Shown here piece after piece: positions 46,796 through 58,866 of a stretch of DNA of 64,000 nt. Source of the DNA: Laburnicola sp. R22_1 (lineage: Eukaryota; Ascomycota; Dothideomycetes; Pleosporales; Didymosphaeriaceae); contig JACONQ010000017.1 in NCBI GenBank assembly GCA_014281115.1, forward strand, positions 434,001 to 498,000, read 5' to 3'. The translations under genes and the position numbers were made by a program. How positions within the stretch are numbered: the first letter of the stretch is position 1; every line of letters starts with the position of its first letter. The notes under the pieces were generated by a model that saw only the letters and a program-made list of their open reading frames with translations, ran no database searches and was not told the origin of the DNA.

Positions 46796-47984
46796 TTTAT
46801 ATGGTGTTAAATTAACTATCTAGAAGTAGTATAATAAAGGCTTTTATCTTAAATAATATAATAAAAAAAGTAGAGCCCTCTACTTAGTAAATAAAAAAAG
46901 TGTAAAAAGGTGATTATAAAAATACGCATTTAAACTACTAAGTAAGCTTAGTAGTCTTAGCGTAGAGCTACTCCTATAAGCAAATTTTTTATAAAGAGGC
47001 TACTTCGAACTTTAGTAGGGGAGGAATAAAACTTTAGCGCAGCTATACTATAGTTATTCTTTCTTCTTTTTACTATTCTAATTATTATAAATAATATAAG
47101 TTAATATATTAATAGGTATATACTACTTTATAAGTAGATAAGAGTAATATATACTAGATACACTATTACTCTATTACTATATTAAGGTTGTTTTTAATAA
47201 AGCTTCTATTGCTATCTCTATTTCTTTACGCCCTACTATCTACTTAAGTATTAACTCTAAATTATTTAATACTAATATACTCGCTATTATAAAAAAGTAT
47301 ATACTAAAGATTTGTAACGCTACTATTAAGATAGCTATACTAGAGTTCTGTTCTATCTATTAGATACTTATCTAGTATAAGGGGTAGGTATACTTAACTA
47401 TCTATAAGGCAGTTCTAGTATACTAGTTAAATTAGTAGCTTACTTAGTTTACAAAGAACTATAAGGTTAAATTTCTACTTTAGTAGATATAATTACTTCT
47501 TATTAGTAACTAAATCTAAAAGGGAAGGCAAAAGATAAAAGATAAGGTGTTTATTAATAAGCTCTAGTGTAATAAAAGTATTGTATAGATTTATAAAATT
47601 CTCCTAGCTATTATTACTATTATTACTATTAAGTTAGCTTATTTAAGTAAGTACGCTGCGTAGTAGTAAGTATAAATAACTAATAATAATAGTAGTAGTA
47701 AGCTAAGTGTACTATATATAGTATAAGTAAACTTTATATTAGTGCTAGAAGCTTATAAGTATTAGAAGGTATAAGTAAGTTTAAAGTTTAAACTATTGTT
47801 ATGTTAGCTTATTTAAGATTAGTTTTTAATTAGAATTAGGTGCTGTATATAGTATATAATAACCTTCTATCTTAATCTACTTTAACCTCAAACTAAAAAA
47901 AAGATTAAAAAAGGTGTTTGGCAAGCTAACTAAGCATTTTATAAAAAGGGTAAAAGTATTACGTATATAAATTTTTTATAGATA

Positions 47985-49855
47985 ACGTACTTTGCACTCG
48001 AGTCGGACACTCCATCGAGTCGGACACTTTGCCAAGACCCCACCAAGTTCTGTACTATTCACGATAGTATAGAGTCAACATGAACTATTTTCAATAGTCT
48101 AAATAGGCTAAACTATTCAGAATCTACTTCTATAAGCTGCCTATAGGTTTTTTTATTGTGCCCAGGCTTGCCGCAGCGTCCACAGCGCTGTTAAGCGGAT
48201 TCGCCTCCATCAGTGCGCACCCTCTTCTTTGCCTTCTTGCCATCACTACGCACCCCAAAGTCCTTTAGAGTAGCCAGTCGCTGGCCCTCTTTAACTGTAA
48301 GGACTCCTTCTTGCTGCAATCGCTTTCTTTTATATGATTTACGTCGTGTGGCGGCCTTATTAGCAGCTTGAAGTTTAGCGTTGCGTTTGGTTATTAACAC
48401 TAAAGAATGCCCTATTAGCTCGGCGCCTTTGACGAGCTTTTCCACCGCCTTAACCATATAAGTTGGGGAACTATCCACATGCCTTTGAATCCTCTGCTTA
48501 ACCAGCGTTAATTGCGACCTAAGTTCTGTACTATTTCGCGGAGTTTGCGACTCCTATGTACTATCGCGAATAGTACAAAGTGGAGGCGTACGCAGGCGGA
48601 CGTCAAGCTGCGATATCACAGCTTCTAGGTTGTGGGGCACTAGGCCAGCACCTCGAAAGCCTCCTTTGATATTACTTTTAGTAAACGAAGCCTTAAAAGC
48701 AGCAATAAAGCAAGGTAGGAACTCGATTTTAGTGATGTGCGTGATGTGGTTGCGCATCAAATCCTTAGCTTGGCGCCTATACGCCTTTTTTAAAGGCGCG
48801 AAACAGCCCACATTAAGTGGCTGCAAGAGGTGCGACGAATGCGAGGGCATACAGAGAGTAACAATATTGCTCTTCTTGCAGTAATCCTGGAATTCGAGCG
48901 AGTTGTAACTTTTGTGGCCATCGATAATGAGCAAACGTGCTCTACTAGTAGTACGCCTCTTTGTATGCTTATTAAAGTGCTTTAGCCATTGCAGACTAAG
49001 CTTATTTGTCGTCCAGCCGTTCTCAGAGACTGCAATAACTCAATTATGAGGTAGATCCTTCTCCTTATACTAGGCGGAGAGGTGGTGCTTGCCCCTGAAG
49101 ATAATGAAGGGTGGGATCCACCAACCTATCGCGTTGATGCCTTGGATGACTGTTGTCCACTCCCTATTGCCCTGCTGCACCTGCTTTGGCCGTCCTTAAC
49201 GCTTAGAGCCTGTGACTACTACTTTAGTTGATATTATGCCTATTATGAAGCCTGCTTTATTAAAATTGTAGGTGTCCTTGTCTAGGATACTATGTTTGGC
49301 CTTTATGTTCTCTACAAGCTAGAACTAGTCTTATATCACCTTAGGATCCTCCTGGAGAGCTCTCTTGTAGTCGTACTTTCGATTAAACTTGACTTTAAGC
49401 TCTGGCTGGCGCTTAACAAAGTCATAAGGCCACCTCTGGCCAACTAGCTTGTAGTGGCGTGCAGCCAGTAAAGAATCAGCCATATCTTTTATAGCATCGA
49501 GCCGAGGCGGAAATCCTCGCGCGTCTAGGTCGAGTATATGCTCCACAATCGCCTGCTCCTCTCTTATAGTAAGTCTTATTTTGTTGGGTGCGCAGTCGCG
49601 TCTAAACGTCTTTCTAGCGCGTTAGTTGCTAAGTGTACTTTAAGAGACGTTGTAGATAGCTGCAGCGCGTCGCTAAGAGAGTGTTGCGTCTTGTTTGATA
49701 GCCTAGATTGCAAGCTGTATACGCGCTTCTTTTAACGCCAGTGGTTTATTGTGTGGTTGAGGCATCGCGTTATACTATTGCTGATAGTACGTTTTGGTGG
49801 GGTCTTGGCAAAGTGTCCGACTCGATGGAGTGTCCGACTCGAGTGCAAAGTACGT
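47985..49855 (-). mobile_element. Fot1/pogo-type DNA transposon 2 (1871 bp)
   Basis: Inverted ends are identical over 62 bp (47985-48046 and 49794-49855), with TA duplicated at 47983-47984 and 49856-49857. Each end holds TCGAGTCGGACACT twice. It is strikingly GC-richer than its surroundings and unrelated in TIR sequence to the copy at 39386. Confidence 0.96.
48191..49765 (-). pseudogene. Fot1/pogo-type DDE transposase, two catalytic Asp lost
   Basis: From ATG 49765 to the stop at 48191 the frame is 525 codons without indel; the open pieces starting 49546, 48934 and 48478 lie in it. N-terminal residues ~15-65 form a helix-turn-helix, then a CENP-B-type second DNA-binding domain (GFPPRLDAIKDMADSLL, residues ~82-98). 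In DDE_1 the first Asp reads YNFNKAGF (Asn), the second is kept (LLIIDGHKSY) and the third reads LLQPLNVGCF (Asn). The C-terminal region (residues ~430-524) is basic. Stops are few and mostly TAG. This is the least damaged transposase in the window but still inactive. Confidence 0.93.
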
Positions 49856-50044
49856 TAGTACTATAGCGCCTCTAGAGCCTAATTTTAATTCTTTTTACTT
49901 AGTGCCTTTAGTCTTTATAGTGTAACGCTAGTTAGGTATTATAGGCAAATTAGTCTTTAAAGGTAATATAGTTATTATTTATTAATTATTATTTGTGTTT
50001 AGAATATTAGGACTTCTAGAGCGGCCTCTCTTAATAGACATTAG

Positions 50045-50515
50045 CGTAGTGTAATAACTACCTAGTATAACTAGTAACTAACCTAATACACTCTTACCTA
50101 CTTATAGTAGATAGAGAAGTTATATTAGTAGTTTTGTAGACCTTAGGTAGTGTAATAACTATTTAGTATAACTAGTAACTAACCTAATACACCCTTACTA
50201 ACTTATAGTAGATAGAGAAGTTATATTAGTAGTTTTATAGACCTTAGGTAGTATAATAACTACCTAGTATAATTAGTAACTAACCTAATATACCCTTAGT
50301 TACTTATAGTAGGTAGAGAAGTTATATTAGTAGTCTTATAGACTTTAGATAGTATAATAACTATCTAGTATAATTAGTAACTAACCTAATACACTCATAT
50401 ACTCTTAGTTACTTATAGTAGGTAGAGGAGTTATATTAGTAGTCTTATAGACTTTAGATAGTATAATAACTACCTAGTATAATTAGTAACTAACCTAATA
50501 CACTCTTACTTACCT
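50045..50515 (+). repeat. 101-bp tandem repeat, about 4.7 units
   Basis: The phrase TAATAACTACCTAGTATAA recurs from 50050, 50151, 50252, 50353 and 50462; the last step is lengthened by an ATACTC-containing insertion. It lies inside the long-TIR transposon just before its right arm. No coding content was found. Confidence 0.92.
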
Positions 50516-51149
50516 AGATAGATAGTAGGGTGTAGAGAGATAGAGATAGTAATAGAAGCTTTATTAAGAATAACCTTAATATAGTGATAGAGTAATAGTG
50601 TATCTAGTATGTATTAATATTATCCTTTTTATAAGAAATAGTATATATCTATTAATATATTAACTTATGTTATTTGTAATAATTAGAATAGTAAAGGAGA
50701 AGAGAGGATAACTATAGCATAGTAGCGCTAAAGTTTTATCTCTCCCTTACTAAAGTTCTAAGTAGCCTTTTTGTAAAAAATTTGCTTATAGGAGCAGCCC
50801 TATACTAAGACTACTAAGCTTGCTTAGTAGTTTAAACGCGCTTTTTTATAAGTATCTTTTTATGCTCTTTTTAATTCCTAAGTAGGGGCTCTGGTATTTT
50901 TATTATGTTATTTAGAATAAAAGCTTTTATTATTTTCCTCCTAGATAGATAATTTAATAATATATAAATAAGAAAAACTACTTTTATATACTTAAACTTT
51001 AATAATATATAAAAGTTTATCTAGTATTTTACGCTAATAAAGTTTAAAGAAATTTAAATAATATCTTACTAAATTAATTATAACCTCTAGAACTACTTAT
51101 TAAAGTAAAGAAAGTTTTTAAGTAGCTAGTTTTTATATTTTTAATAGTA

Positions 51150-51393
51150 AAATGTAGCATTAATTTATCTATCTAGGGTAGAGTGACAAAGGCTTTTATC
51201 TCAAATAACATAATAAATAAAGTAGAGCCCCTTACTTAGTAATTAAAAAGAGCGTGAAATAGTACAATAAACTATAGAATACTAAAGTACTAAATAGTAT
51301 AAAAAGAGTAGCTCTGCTTTTTTTATTATATTATTTAAGATAACAGCCTTTATCGTTCTACTCCGAGGTAGTTAATTTAACAATACATATAAA
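51150..51393. mobile_element. MITE-like short element of the long-TIR family
   Basis: It has two inverted ends of about 80 bp. The left reads TGTAGCATTAATTT...AGTAGAGCCCC and the right is its complement, ending AACAATACA. They enclose only ~80 bp. The ends match those of the 46.8-51.0 kb transposon, so this is probably an internally deleted derivative. Confidence 0.72.
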
Positions 51394-52162
51394 AAGAGTA
51401 TTTTACAATCTTGTTAATTACTAAGTAGGGGGCTCTGCTTTTTTATTATATTATTTAAGATAAAAGCCTTTATTGTCCTACCCCTAGGTAGATTTAATTA
51501 ACGCCACACATAAAAAGAGTATAACTTTAACCTAACCTACTACTTTACTATTAACTTTATTAATCTTTTCCTACTAATTAAAGCATATTATTAAAAGTAC
51601 TCTAAGTAAGCTAGTCTACTAAAATAGTTACCTATTTAGCTAAACACTACTTTTTAAAATACTTTTTTAAAGACTATTTCTACAACTAATATTATTATAA
51701 AATAAAGTTAAAGTGCTATATTAGGTATACTTAGCTAAGTACTTATTACCTTTTAATACTTATATACCTTTAGGCTTATGCGTATAGCTAAATACTTATT
51801 ACTTTTTAGTACTCTTAACTTCTAAATAAATCTTTACCACCCTAATAAACCTTTTACCCCTTAGCTATTTTTATTTATTATTAGCAATCTCTATAGCTTT
51901 AAAAACTACTTTACTTTAATTAAAAACTATATAGTTAAGTTAATATATTTTTTAAAAATACGTTTTTATAGTACTAAAGCACTTTATATAATATAATCTT
52001 TTTACGCCTTTTTTTTAATTACTAAGCAGGGGACTCTGCTTTTATATTATTATTTAAGATGAAAGCCTTTATCGTCCTATCCCTAGGTAGGTAAAATAAC
52101 GCCACACACACATATAATATAATTACGCTAGCGCATAATAAACTAAATAAAGTTTTTTAGCT
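51394..52162. other. AT-rich stretch with isolated long-TIR ends
   Basis: Single inverted-end blocks of the long-TIR family occur at about 51405-51515 and 52005-52110. The rest has no recognised feature. Confidence 0.5.
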
Positions 52163-52450
52163 AATTATTAAATATCTTTATTATGTAAAGATTCTAATTA
52201 AGGTTAAGTCTACACTATATATAGAGAGAAGTAAAATAAAAGACACTAAAACCTAGTATCTAGTATATAGTAGTAGTAACCATATATATATAAAATAATA
52301 ATAATTTTATTATTAACTTTCTTTATAGCAGTATTATTAATAGTAGTTAATAGACACTCTACTATCTAGCATAACTAAGTTACATATTATCTCGTAACTA
52401 GTAGATTATTAGAGAGTCGCAGTAAACCGCAAAGTCGCAACTTTTAGCTA
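52163..52450 (+). repeat. R1 repeat, copy 3 (5' part only)
   Basis: Aligned with 56612-56890, including ACACTATATATAGAGAG and TTATTAACTTTCTTTATAG. The match stops near 52445. Confidence 0.7.
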
Positions 52451-52699
52451 ATTATATTTTTGTATAGTATTAACAATCTTAATCGAGACCCATAGGCACT
52501 TTATAGTTAGATTATATAATTAAAAGAAAATTATTCGATTTTAAGATCGACTTAGTAAACTATTTATTTCACATATATTTACATAGTATCTATCTTATAG
52601 AGCTAGTATACAGAAAAAAGGTTATAGCTAGATTTTCTTTTACTATAGTATAGCTGCGAGATATAGTTTTATTTACAAAAAAATAGTATTAAAGTTAAA
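52451..52699. other. AT-rich stretch, nothing recognised
   Basis: No open frame, repeat match or signal could be supported here. Confidence 0.4.
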
Positions 52700-53235
52700 G
52701 ATACGCTTTATTAGTAAAATACTAAACACTAAGATATTATGTCTAACCTAGTACTAATTTACTTTTAACTACTTTTTTAATATTTTTACTAAATAGCACT
52801 TAAATTAAAAACTAAGGCTATTATTAGAAGTATAGGGGCCTATTACTTTTATTCTAGCCCTTTTTAGCTTTAACATAGTACTAGTTATATTAAAAATCTA
52901 CTAAAACACCCTATTTTTATATAGTTTCCTTTATATTTTTAGGTCTTAAAAGGAGGGTTATATAATAGTTTATACCTATCTTTTTATTAGTTATTTACTA
53001 TTACTTTTCTTTTATATCTTAATAGCGCCTTTTATTTTATAAAAATAGATTTTTAGTTAGTATTAGCGCGTAGTTAGTGTAGGCCTATACCCTATACTAC
53101 CTACTATATAAGTAAGGGTCCTTTATATGCTTTTCTTATTTATTATTTTAGTATAGTTTTAATTTAACTATCTCTTTTAACTATACTAGCTATTTCTAAA
53201 AGGCTTACTCTATAAGGCTATATACTACTCTTATA
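52700..53235 (+). mobile_element. Truncated gypsy A copy in plus orientation: 3' end plus 3' LTR
   Basis: The 3' internal region and polypurine tract (AAAAGGAGGGTTA) are followed by an LTR at 52961-53235. It is heavily mutated; the LTR start reads TATAAT instead of TGTAAC. Confidence 0.82.
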
Positions 53236-53409
53236 GTATATATATTAGTGTAAATTTTTTTAAGTATTATGGTAAAACTATATTAGTAGATATATACGTT
53301 TATAAAAAAGCCTATTAGCTTTTTTATAGTTTTTAATATCTTCTTTTCTAGGACTAATCTATAATATTATATATTTCTATGCTAAGTATTTAACTAAGCA
53401 CTATATTAT

Positions 53410-53519
<110 letters not shown>

Positions 53520-53639
53520 ATTTATACTTATATTTATACTTATATTTTTGTATATATTTTCCTTTTGGCTATTTTTACTATAAGGAACGTTAGCTAATAG
53601 ACTATTTATTAACTACTATTAAGAATAATGTGGCGTTAT

Positions 53640-54995
53640 TTTATTTACCTAGGGGTAGGACGACAAAGGCTTTTATCTCAAATAACATAACAAAAAAGCA
53701 GAGCCCTCTACTTAGTAATTAAAAAGATTATAAAAAGAGAAGAATTTTATAAATCTATATAATACTCTTATTACTATATAGCTTATTAATAAATACTTTA
53801 TTATTTTTCTTTTATATCTTATACTAGAGGATTCTATTACTAATAAAAAGTAATTATATTTACTAAAGTAGGTTTATAATTTTTTTATAACTAAGAGATT
53901 TCTAATAAAAATATTATAACAATAGCAGTTATCTCTCCTACTATTGCATACATAGAAAAGCATTCTAAGGTATTAATAAAAAGGAGTTAGCGTATTATAA
54001 GTAAGCTAAGCAAGTTTAGTAGGCTTAGCGTATATACTCTAAGTACAAAAAATCCACATACAAAATATAATAAGGCTATAGTACTATACTATAGTTTAGA
54101 GTTAGAAGAAAAAAGATATAAAATAACGCTAGCGCTGCAACTAGTACAAACACTATAACTATTATTTCTCTCTACTATTATCTCTAAAAATTACTAGAAG
54201 TAATAGCTATTATATTAGCAGGTTTATGCTACTTATAAGATATATGCTAAGTAGAAGCTTACACACACTATAGGTATACTAACGCTCTATCTCTATATTA
54301 AAGTTAACCTTAAAGAAAGTAGAAATATAGTATTACTATTCTTTATAAACTAGACTAGTTGCTAGCCTAATTAGTATATAAAAATAGCTTTATGAATAGT
54401 TAAGTATACCTATCCCTTATACTAAATAAGTATCTTATAGATAGAATAGAACTTTAGCATAGTTATTTTAATAGTAATAGTGCAAAACTATAGCATATAC
54501 TTTGTAGTAATAGTAAGTACTGTATTAGAAATAATATTAATATCTAAATAGATAGTAGGGTGTAGAGAGATAGTAGGAGATTTATTAAAAATAATTTTAA
54601 TATAGTAATAAAGTAATAAACATATATCTAATATATATTACCTTTATCTTACTACTTATAAAAAATATACGAATTTATTAATATATTAACTTATATTATT
54701 TGTAATAAATAGGATAGTAAAAAATAAAGATAAATAACTATAGCATGCCTATGCTAAAGCTATTTTATTCCTTTCCTAAAGTTCTAAGTAGCCTTTATAA
54801 AACTTTTACTTATAGGAACTTTACGCTAAAACTACTAAGCTTGCTTAGTAGTTTAAATATAATTTTTTTTATATTTACTACCTTTTTTACGCTCATTTTA
54901 ATTACTAAGTAGGGGGCTCTACTTTTTTGTTATATTATTTAAGATAAAAGTCTTTGTCGTCCTATCTCTAGATAGATAAATTAACACCACACATT
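53640..54995 (-). mobile_element. Long-TIR transposon copy, inverted, with retroposon insertion
   Basis: A terminal block at 53645-53725 is followed by interior sequence that is the reverse complement of about 47590-47480 and, after the retroposon (53872-54315), of 47440-46800. It ends with the other terminal block at 54890-54990. Most of the left arm is deleted. Confidence 0.65.
53872..54315 (-). mobile_element. Small poly(A)-ended retroposon, copy E (longest, ~440 bp)
   Basis: Comparison with the uninterrupted long-TIR copy (minus strand near 47480) shows the empty target ACTAAAGTAGAAAT. Here AAAGTAG occurs on both sides (53865-53871 and 54316-54322). The minus-strand 3' end is TTATAAAAAAATTATAAAC. 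It extends about 270 bp further 5' than the other copies, so the short copies look 5'-truncated. No open frame was seen in the extra part. Confidence 0.7.
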
Positions 54996-55052
54996 ATATA
55001 TATAGATAAGCATTTTAAGATATTAATAAAAAGAGTTAAATTAATACTATGT

Positions 55053-55165
55053 GGTTTTTTTTTGCGACTAAGGAGTTTCTAATAAAAATATTATAATAAT
55101 AGCAGTTATTCCTCCTACTATTATATACACAGAAAATCGTTTTAAGGTATTAATAAAAAGGAGTA
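55053..55165 (-). mobile_element. Small poly(A)-ended retroposon, copy F
   Basis: The core sequence matches copies B and C, with minus-strand 3' end TCGCAAAAAAAAACC. No clear target duplication was seen. A truncated second copy lacking the A-rich end precedes it at about 55003-55037. Confidence 0.65.
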
Positions 55166-55455
55166 AGAATAATATATAAAAAGCCTATTATTAACTAAGA
55201 TATATATAAAGTACGCGCGCTAAGACTACTAAGCTTAATTAGTAGTTTAAATGCGCTTTTTTTATAATTACCTTTTTATACTATTTTTAATTACTAAGCA
55301 AAGGGCTCTACTTTTTTATTATATTATTTAAAATAAAACTTTTTATTATTCTACTTCTAAGTAGTTAATTAACAACATATAAAGTATACTAAGTAGAAGA
55401 CTTTGCTTTTTTATAGATAATTTAAAATAAAAGTCTTTATTATTTTATTTCTAAA
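55166..55455. other. AT-rich stretch with two isolated long-TIR ends
   Basis: Terminal blocks of the long-TIR family lie at about 55290-55380 and 55385-55460. Nothing else is recognised. Confidence 0.5.
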
Positions 55456-56605
55456 TAGTTAATAAATAATATAAATGTGGCATTTAATTAACTATCTAGG
55501 GTAGTATAACAAAGGCTTCCATCTTAAATAATATAATAAAAAAAGCAAAGCCCCCTACTTAGTAATTAAAAAAAGCGTAAAAAGGTAGTTATAAAAATGC
55601 GCGTTTAAACTACTAAGTAAGCTTAGTAGTCTTAGCGTAGGGCTTCTTCTATAAGCAAATTTTTTACAAAAAGATTACTTAGAACTTTAGTAGGGGAGAG
55701 ATAAAACTTTAGCGCAGCTATACTATAGTTATCCTCTCCTTTTCTTTACTATTCTAATTATTACAAATAATATAAGTTAATATATTAATAGGTATATATT
55801 ACTTTATAAGTAAATAAGAGTAATATATACTAAATATACTATTGCTTTATTACTATATTAAGGTTGTTTTTAATAAATCTTTTATTGCTATCTCTATCTC
55901 TTTACACTCTACTATCTACTTAAGTATTAACTCTTAATTATCTAATACTAATATACTTACTATTATAGAAGAGTATATACTAAAGATTTATAACGCTGCT
56001 ATTAAGATAGCTACGCTAGAGTTTTATTCTATCTATTAGATACTTATTTAGCGCAAGGAATAGGTAAACTTAACTATTTATAAGGCAGTTCTAGTATACT
56101 AATTAGGTTAGTAGGTTATCTAGTTTATAAAGAATTATAAGGTTAAATTCCTACTCTAGTAGATATAATTGCTTCTTATTAGTAACTAAATCTAAAAGGG
56201 GAGGTAAAAGGTAAAGAATAAGGTATTTATTAATAAGCTCTAGTGTAATAAAAGCGTTGTATAGATCTATAAGATCCTTCTAGCTATTATTACTATTATT
56301 ACTATTAAGTTAGCTTATCTAAGCAAGTACGCTGTGTAGCAGCGAGCGTAAATAACTAATAATAGTAGTGGTAATAAGCTAGATATGCTGTGTATAGCGT
56401 AAGTAAATCTTATATTAGTGCTAGAAGCTTATAGGTATTAGAGAGTGTAAGTATATTTAAAGTTTAAACTATTATTGCGTTAGCGTAATTAAGATTAGTT
56501 TTTAATTAGAATTAGGTGCTATATATAGTATATAATAATCTTTTATCTTAATTTACTTTAACTTTAAACTAAAGAAATGTTAAAAAGATATTTAATAAGC
56601 TAACG
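55456..56605 (+). mobile_element. Long-TIR transposon copy, left arm plus interior
   Basis: Colinear with 46796-47940 over about 1.14 kb. Many C/T and G/A differences but few gaps separate them. It stops at AAGCTAACG near 56605, where R1 copy 2 begins. A possible right end of this family lies at 58005-58105. Confidence 0.78.
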
Positions 56606-57720
56606 TAATAATGTATTAAACATCTTTATTGTGTAGAAATTCTAACCAAGATTAAGTCCACACTATACACAGAGAGAAGTAAAATAAAAGACACTAAAAT
56701 CTAGTACCTAGCACATAGTAGTAGTAATAAAATATATACAAAATAATAATAATTTTATTATTAACTTTCTTTATAGTAGTATTATTAATAGTAGTTAATA
56801 AATAATCTGCTATCTAGTATAACTAAGTCATATATTATCTCTTAACTAGTAGACTATTAGAGAGCCGTAGTAGACTATAGAGTTGCAACCGCAGGAGTAG
56901 TATAGGCAATAGGACACTTAACTATAGTTTAGTTATTACGTTCGCAACCTAGTAGTAGCGCAACTATAGTTTGCTATATACATAGCATATAAAGTCTACC
57001 TACTTTTATAATGTTAGCAACGCCTAGTACACTAAATCTTTATCTTTAATATATAACTACCATCACTATCTTTTAAATCTAGCTCTTTATCTATTATATT
57101 TAACAACGCGATAATATTCTAGCGGCCTAACTATATCACTTCTTCTATATAGGGCAGCACAGCTATAGTAGAGTTCTAAGAGTATATAGAAAATTGGCTA
57201 GGCAAAGTTAAGAATAATCCCTAGAGATTTAGCAATCTTATATAGTAAGCAGGATTGTTAAAGAGGCCTCTTAATCTTAACATCTTTAATAACACCTAGC
57301 CTTAGCTATTTAGGCCCTATTAGCTAGTTTTATAACTCTAAATTCTAGAGTGCAAAGCACTCCTTTAGTACCTAGATAGAGAGTTAAGTTAGATATTTAT
57401 ACTATAACAATAGGATAAAGTAGAGATATTACTAAAGAAGCTTAAAAACAAGAACTAGTAAAGTAAAGGCACAGAGCGACTACTAAATAATAAGCGGCGG
57501 TTCCTTAGGAACTACAGAAGTTTGCTAGTTGCAAGGAGAGATTTACTATAAAGAGAGAGTTAGATAAAATAGTTAGGTTAGTTACTATTATAATTGTCAT
57601 TATTATTATAGCGAAAAATATTATTAAAGAAATTATTAATTATATAACATAGTAGTTAGGTAAATAGTCGACCCGAAATTACGTAATATTACAGATTAAT
57701 CCCGGGGAAAAACGTAATAA
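56606..57720 (+). repeat. R1 repeat, copy 2
   Basis: Its ends match 18746-19800 (start near 56612; end after CGTAATATTAC at 57682-57692). The middle is diverged but shares the LFRPY-containing translation. At about 1.1 kb it is the longest copy. The family was not recognised; the coding trace argues against a simple satellite. Confidence 0.6.
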
Positions 57721-57748
57721 TATATATAAAGTATTAAATTACTAAATA

Positions 57749-57979
57749 ACTTTTTTATTAATACTTTAAAACACTTTTCTATATCTGTAATAGTAAAAAA
57801 ATAACTACTATTATAATTTTTTTATAACTAAGAGGTTTCTAATAAAAAGATTATAATAATAGTAGTTATTTTTTTACTATTATAGATATAGAAAAGTATT
57901 TTAAAGTAGTATTAATAAAAAGAAGTTACTACTATTATTATAATTATTTTATTAAAAACCTCTTAGTTAAAAAAATTAT
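57749..57979 (+). mobile_element. Small poly(A)-ended retroposon, copy H, interrupted by copy G
   Basis: Two halves of one plus-oriented copy (57749-57817 and 57928-57979) are separated by copy G. The outer flanks ATTACTAAATA (57738-57748) and ATTACTAAGTA (57980-57990) form an 11-bp duplication with one RIP-type difference. The 3' end is TTAGTTAAAAAAATT. Confidence 0.75.
57818..57927 (-). mobile_element. Small poly(A)-ended retroposon, copy G, inserted into copy H
   Basis: A 110-bp minus-strand copy flanked by ACTACTATTATAAT (57804-57817) and the same word with one extra ATT (57928-57944). The target was an older copy of the same family. Confidence 0.78.
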
Positions 57980-57999
57980 ATTACTAAGTAAAAGACTAT

Positions 58000-58485
58000 A
58001 CTTTTTTTACTTCTATATAGTAAATTTCTAAGCAAGGGGCTCTGTTTTTTTATTATATTATTTAAGATAAAAGCCGTTATTATCCTATTTGTAGGTAGAT
58101 TTAATTAATTCTATATAGTTAATTATAGTTAGCTTACTAAATACCTTTCTTAATTTTTTTTTAATTTTAAGGTTAAAGTAGATTAAGATAGAAGGTTATT
58201 ATATACTACTATGTACCGCACCTAATTCTAATTAAAGACTAACCTTAAATACCTTAATAACTCTACACTCTATAAGCTTCTAATCTATATAAGATTTACT
58301 TACGCTGTATATAGTATACCTAGCTTATTACTACTACTATTATTAGTTATTCTTACTTGCGCCGCTACGTAGCATACTTATTTAAATAAGCTAATATAAC
58401 TATAATGACTAGAAGAATCTTATAAATCTATATAATACTCTTATTACACTAGAAATTATTAATAAATATTTTATTTTCTACCTTT
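58000..58485 (-). mobile_element. Long-TIR transposon fragment, broken by gypsy A2
   Basis: It has an isolated terminal block at 58005-58105, then the reverse complement of about 47940-47560 (58120-58485). The match stops exactly where the 5' LTR of gypsy A2 starts, so A2 inserted into it. The continuation is beyond the window. Confidence 0.68.
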
Positions 58486-58763
58486 TGTAACGGTTTGTGG
58501 CTGCCTTCCTGCTAGTTATTCACCATTACCTTTTCTTTTATACCCTAATAGCGCCTTTTACCTTATAGAAGGCGCCATTTCTAGTTAGTATTAGCGCGTA
58601 GTTCGTGTGGGCCTGTGCCCTACGTCGCCCACTATATAAGTAAGGGCCTCCTAGTTCTCTTCCTTATCCCCCATCTTAGTATAGTCTTAATTTAGTTATC
58701 TCTTTTAACTATACTAGCTGTCTCTAAGAGGTTTGCCCTATAAGGCCGTATACCGCCCTTACA
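58486..58763 (+). repeat. 5' LTR with promoter, gypsy A2 (278 bp)
   Basis: TGTAACGGTTTGTGG...CCGCCCTTACA. The TATA box is TATATAA at 58633-58639. The inferred transcript start ATCTTAGTATA at 58673-58683 lies 40 bases after the start of the box and is the partner of the primer site. Confidence 0.95.
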
Positions 58764-58764
58764 T

Positions 58765-58775
58765 TATACTAAGAT
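58765..58775 (+). other. Self-priming primer-binding site of gypsy A2
   Basis: TATACTAAGAT starts two bases after the LTR and is perfectly complementary to 58673-58683. The same pairing is preserved in A1. Confidence 0.73.
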
Positions 58776-58866
58776 TAAATTTCTTTGGCTGTAGACGGCG
58801 ACATAATATCTACTCCTCCCTTAAGACGCTGCCCGCAGGCGGTCGAATTAGTGGAAGTTTTAGCTT

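Larger units (their letters stand above)
46796..50968. mobile_element. Long-TIR DNA transposon, best copy, with Fot1-like insertion
   Basis: Left arm (46796-47228) and right arm (50530-50968) are inverted repeats of ~430 bp with many RIP differences. The ends carry a ~90-bp block (CTTTTATCTTAAATAATATA...TCTACTTAGTAA) found in at least ten other places between 46 and 58.5 kb. The interior 47230-47984 and 49858-50530 is interrupted by the Fot1-like element. Without it the element is about 2.3 kb. Plus-strand translation of 47380-47940 reads plausibly if TAG/TAA are taken as Gln, but no family was recognised. Confidence 0.7.

Noticed and set aside
55053..55165. Target duplication for retroposon copy F
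   Set aside because: The flanks share only short AT words; no convincing direct repeat could be placed.
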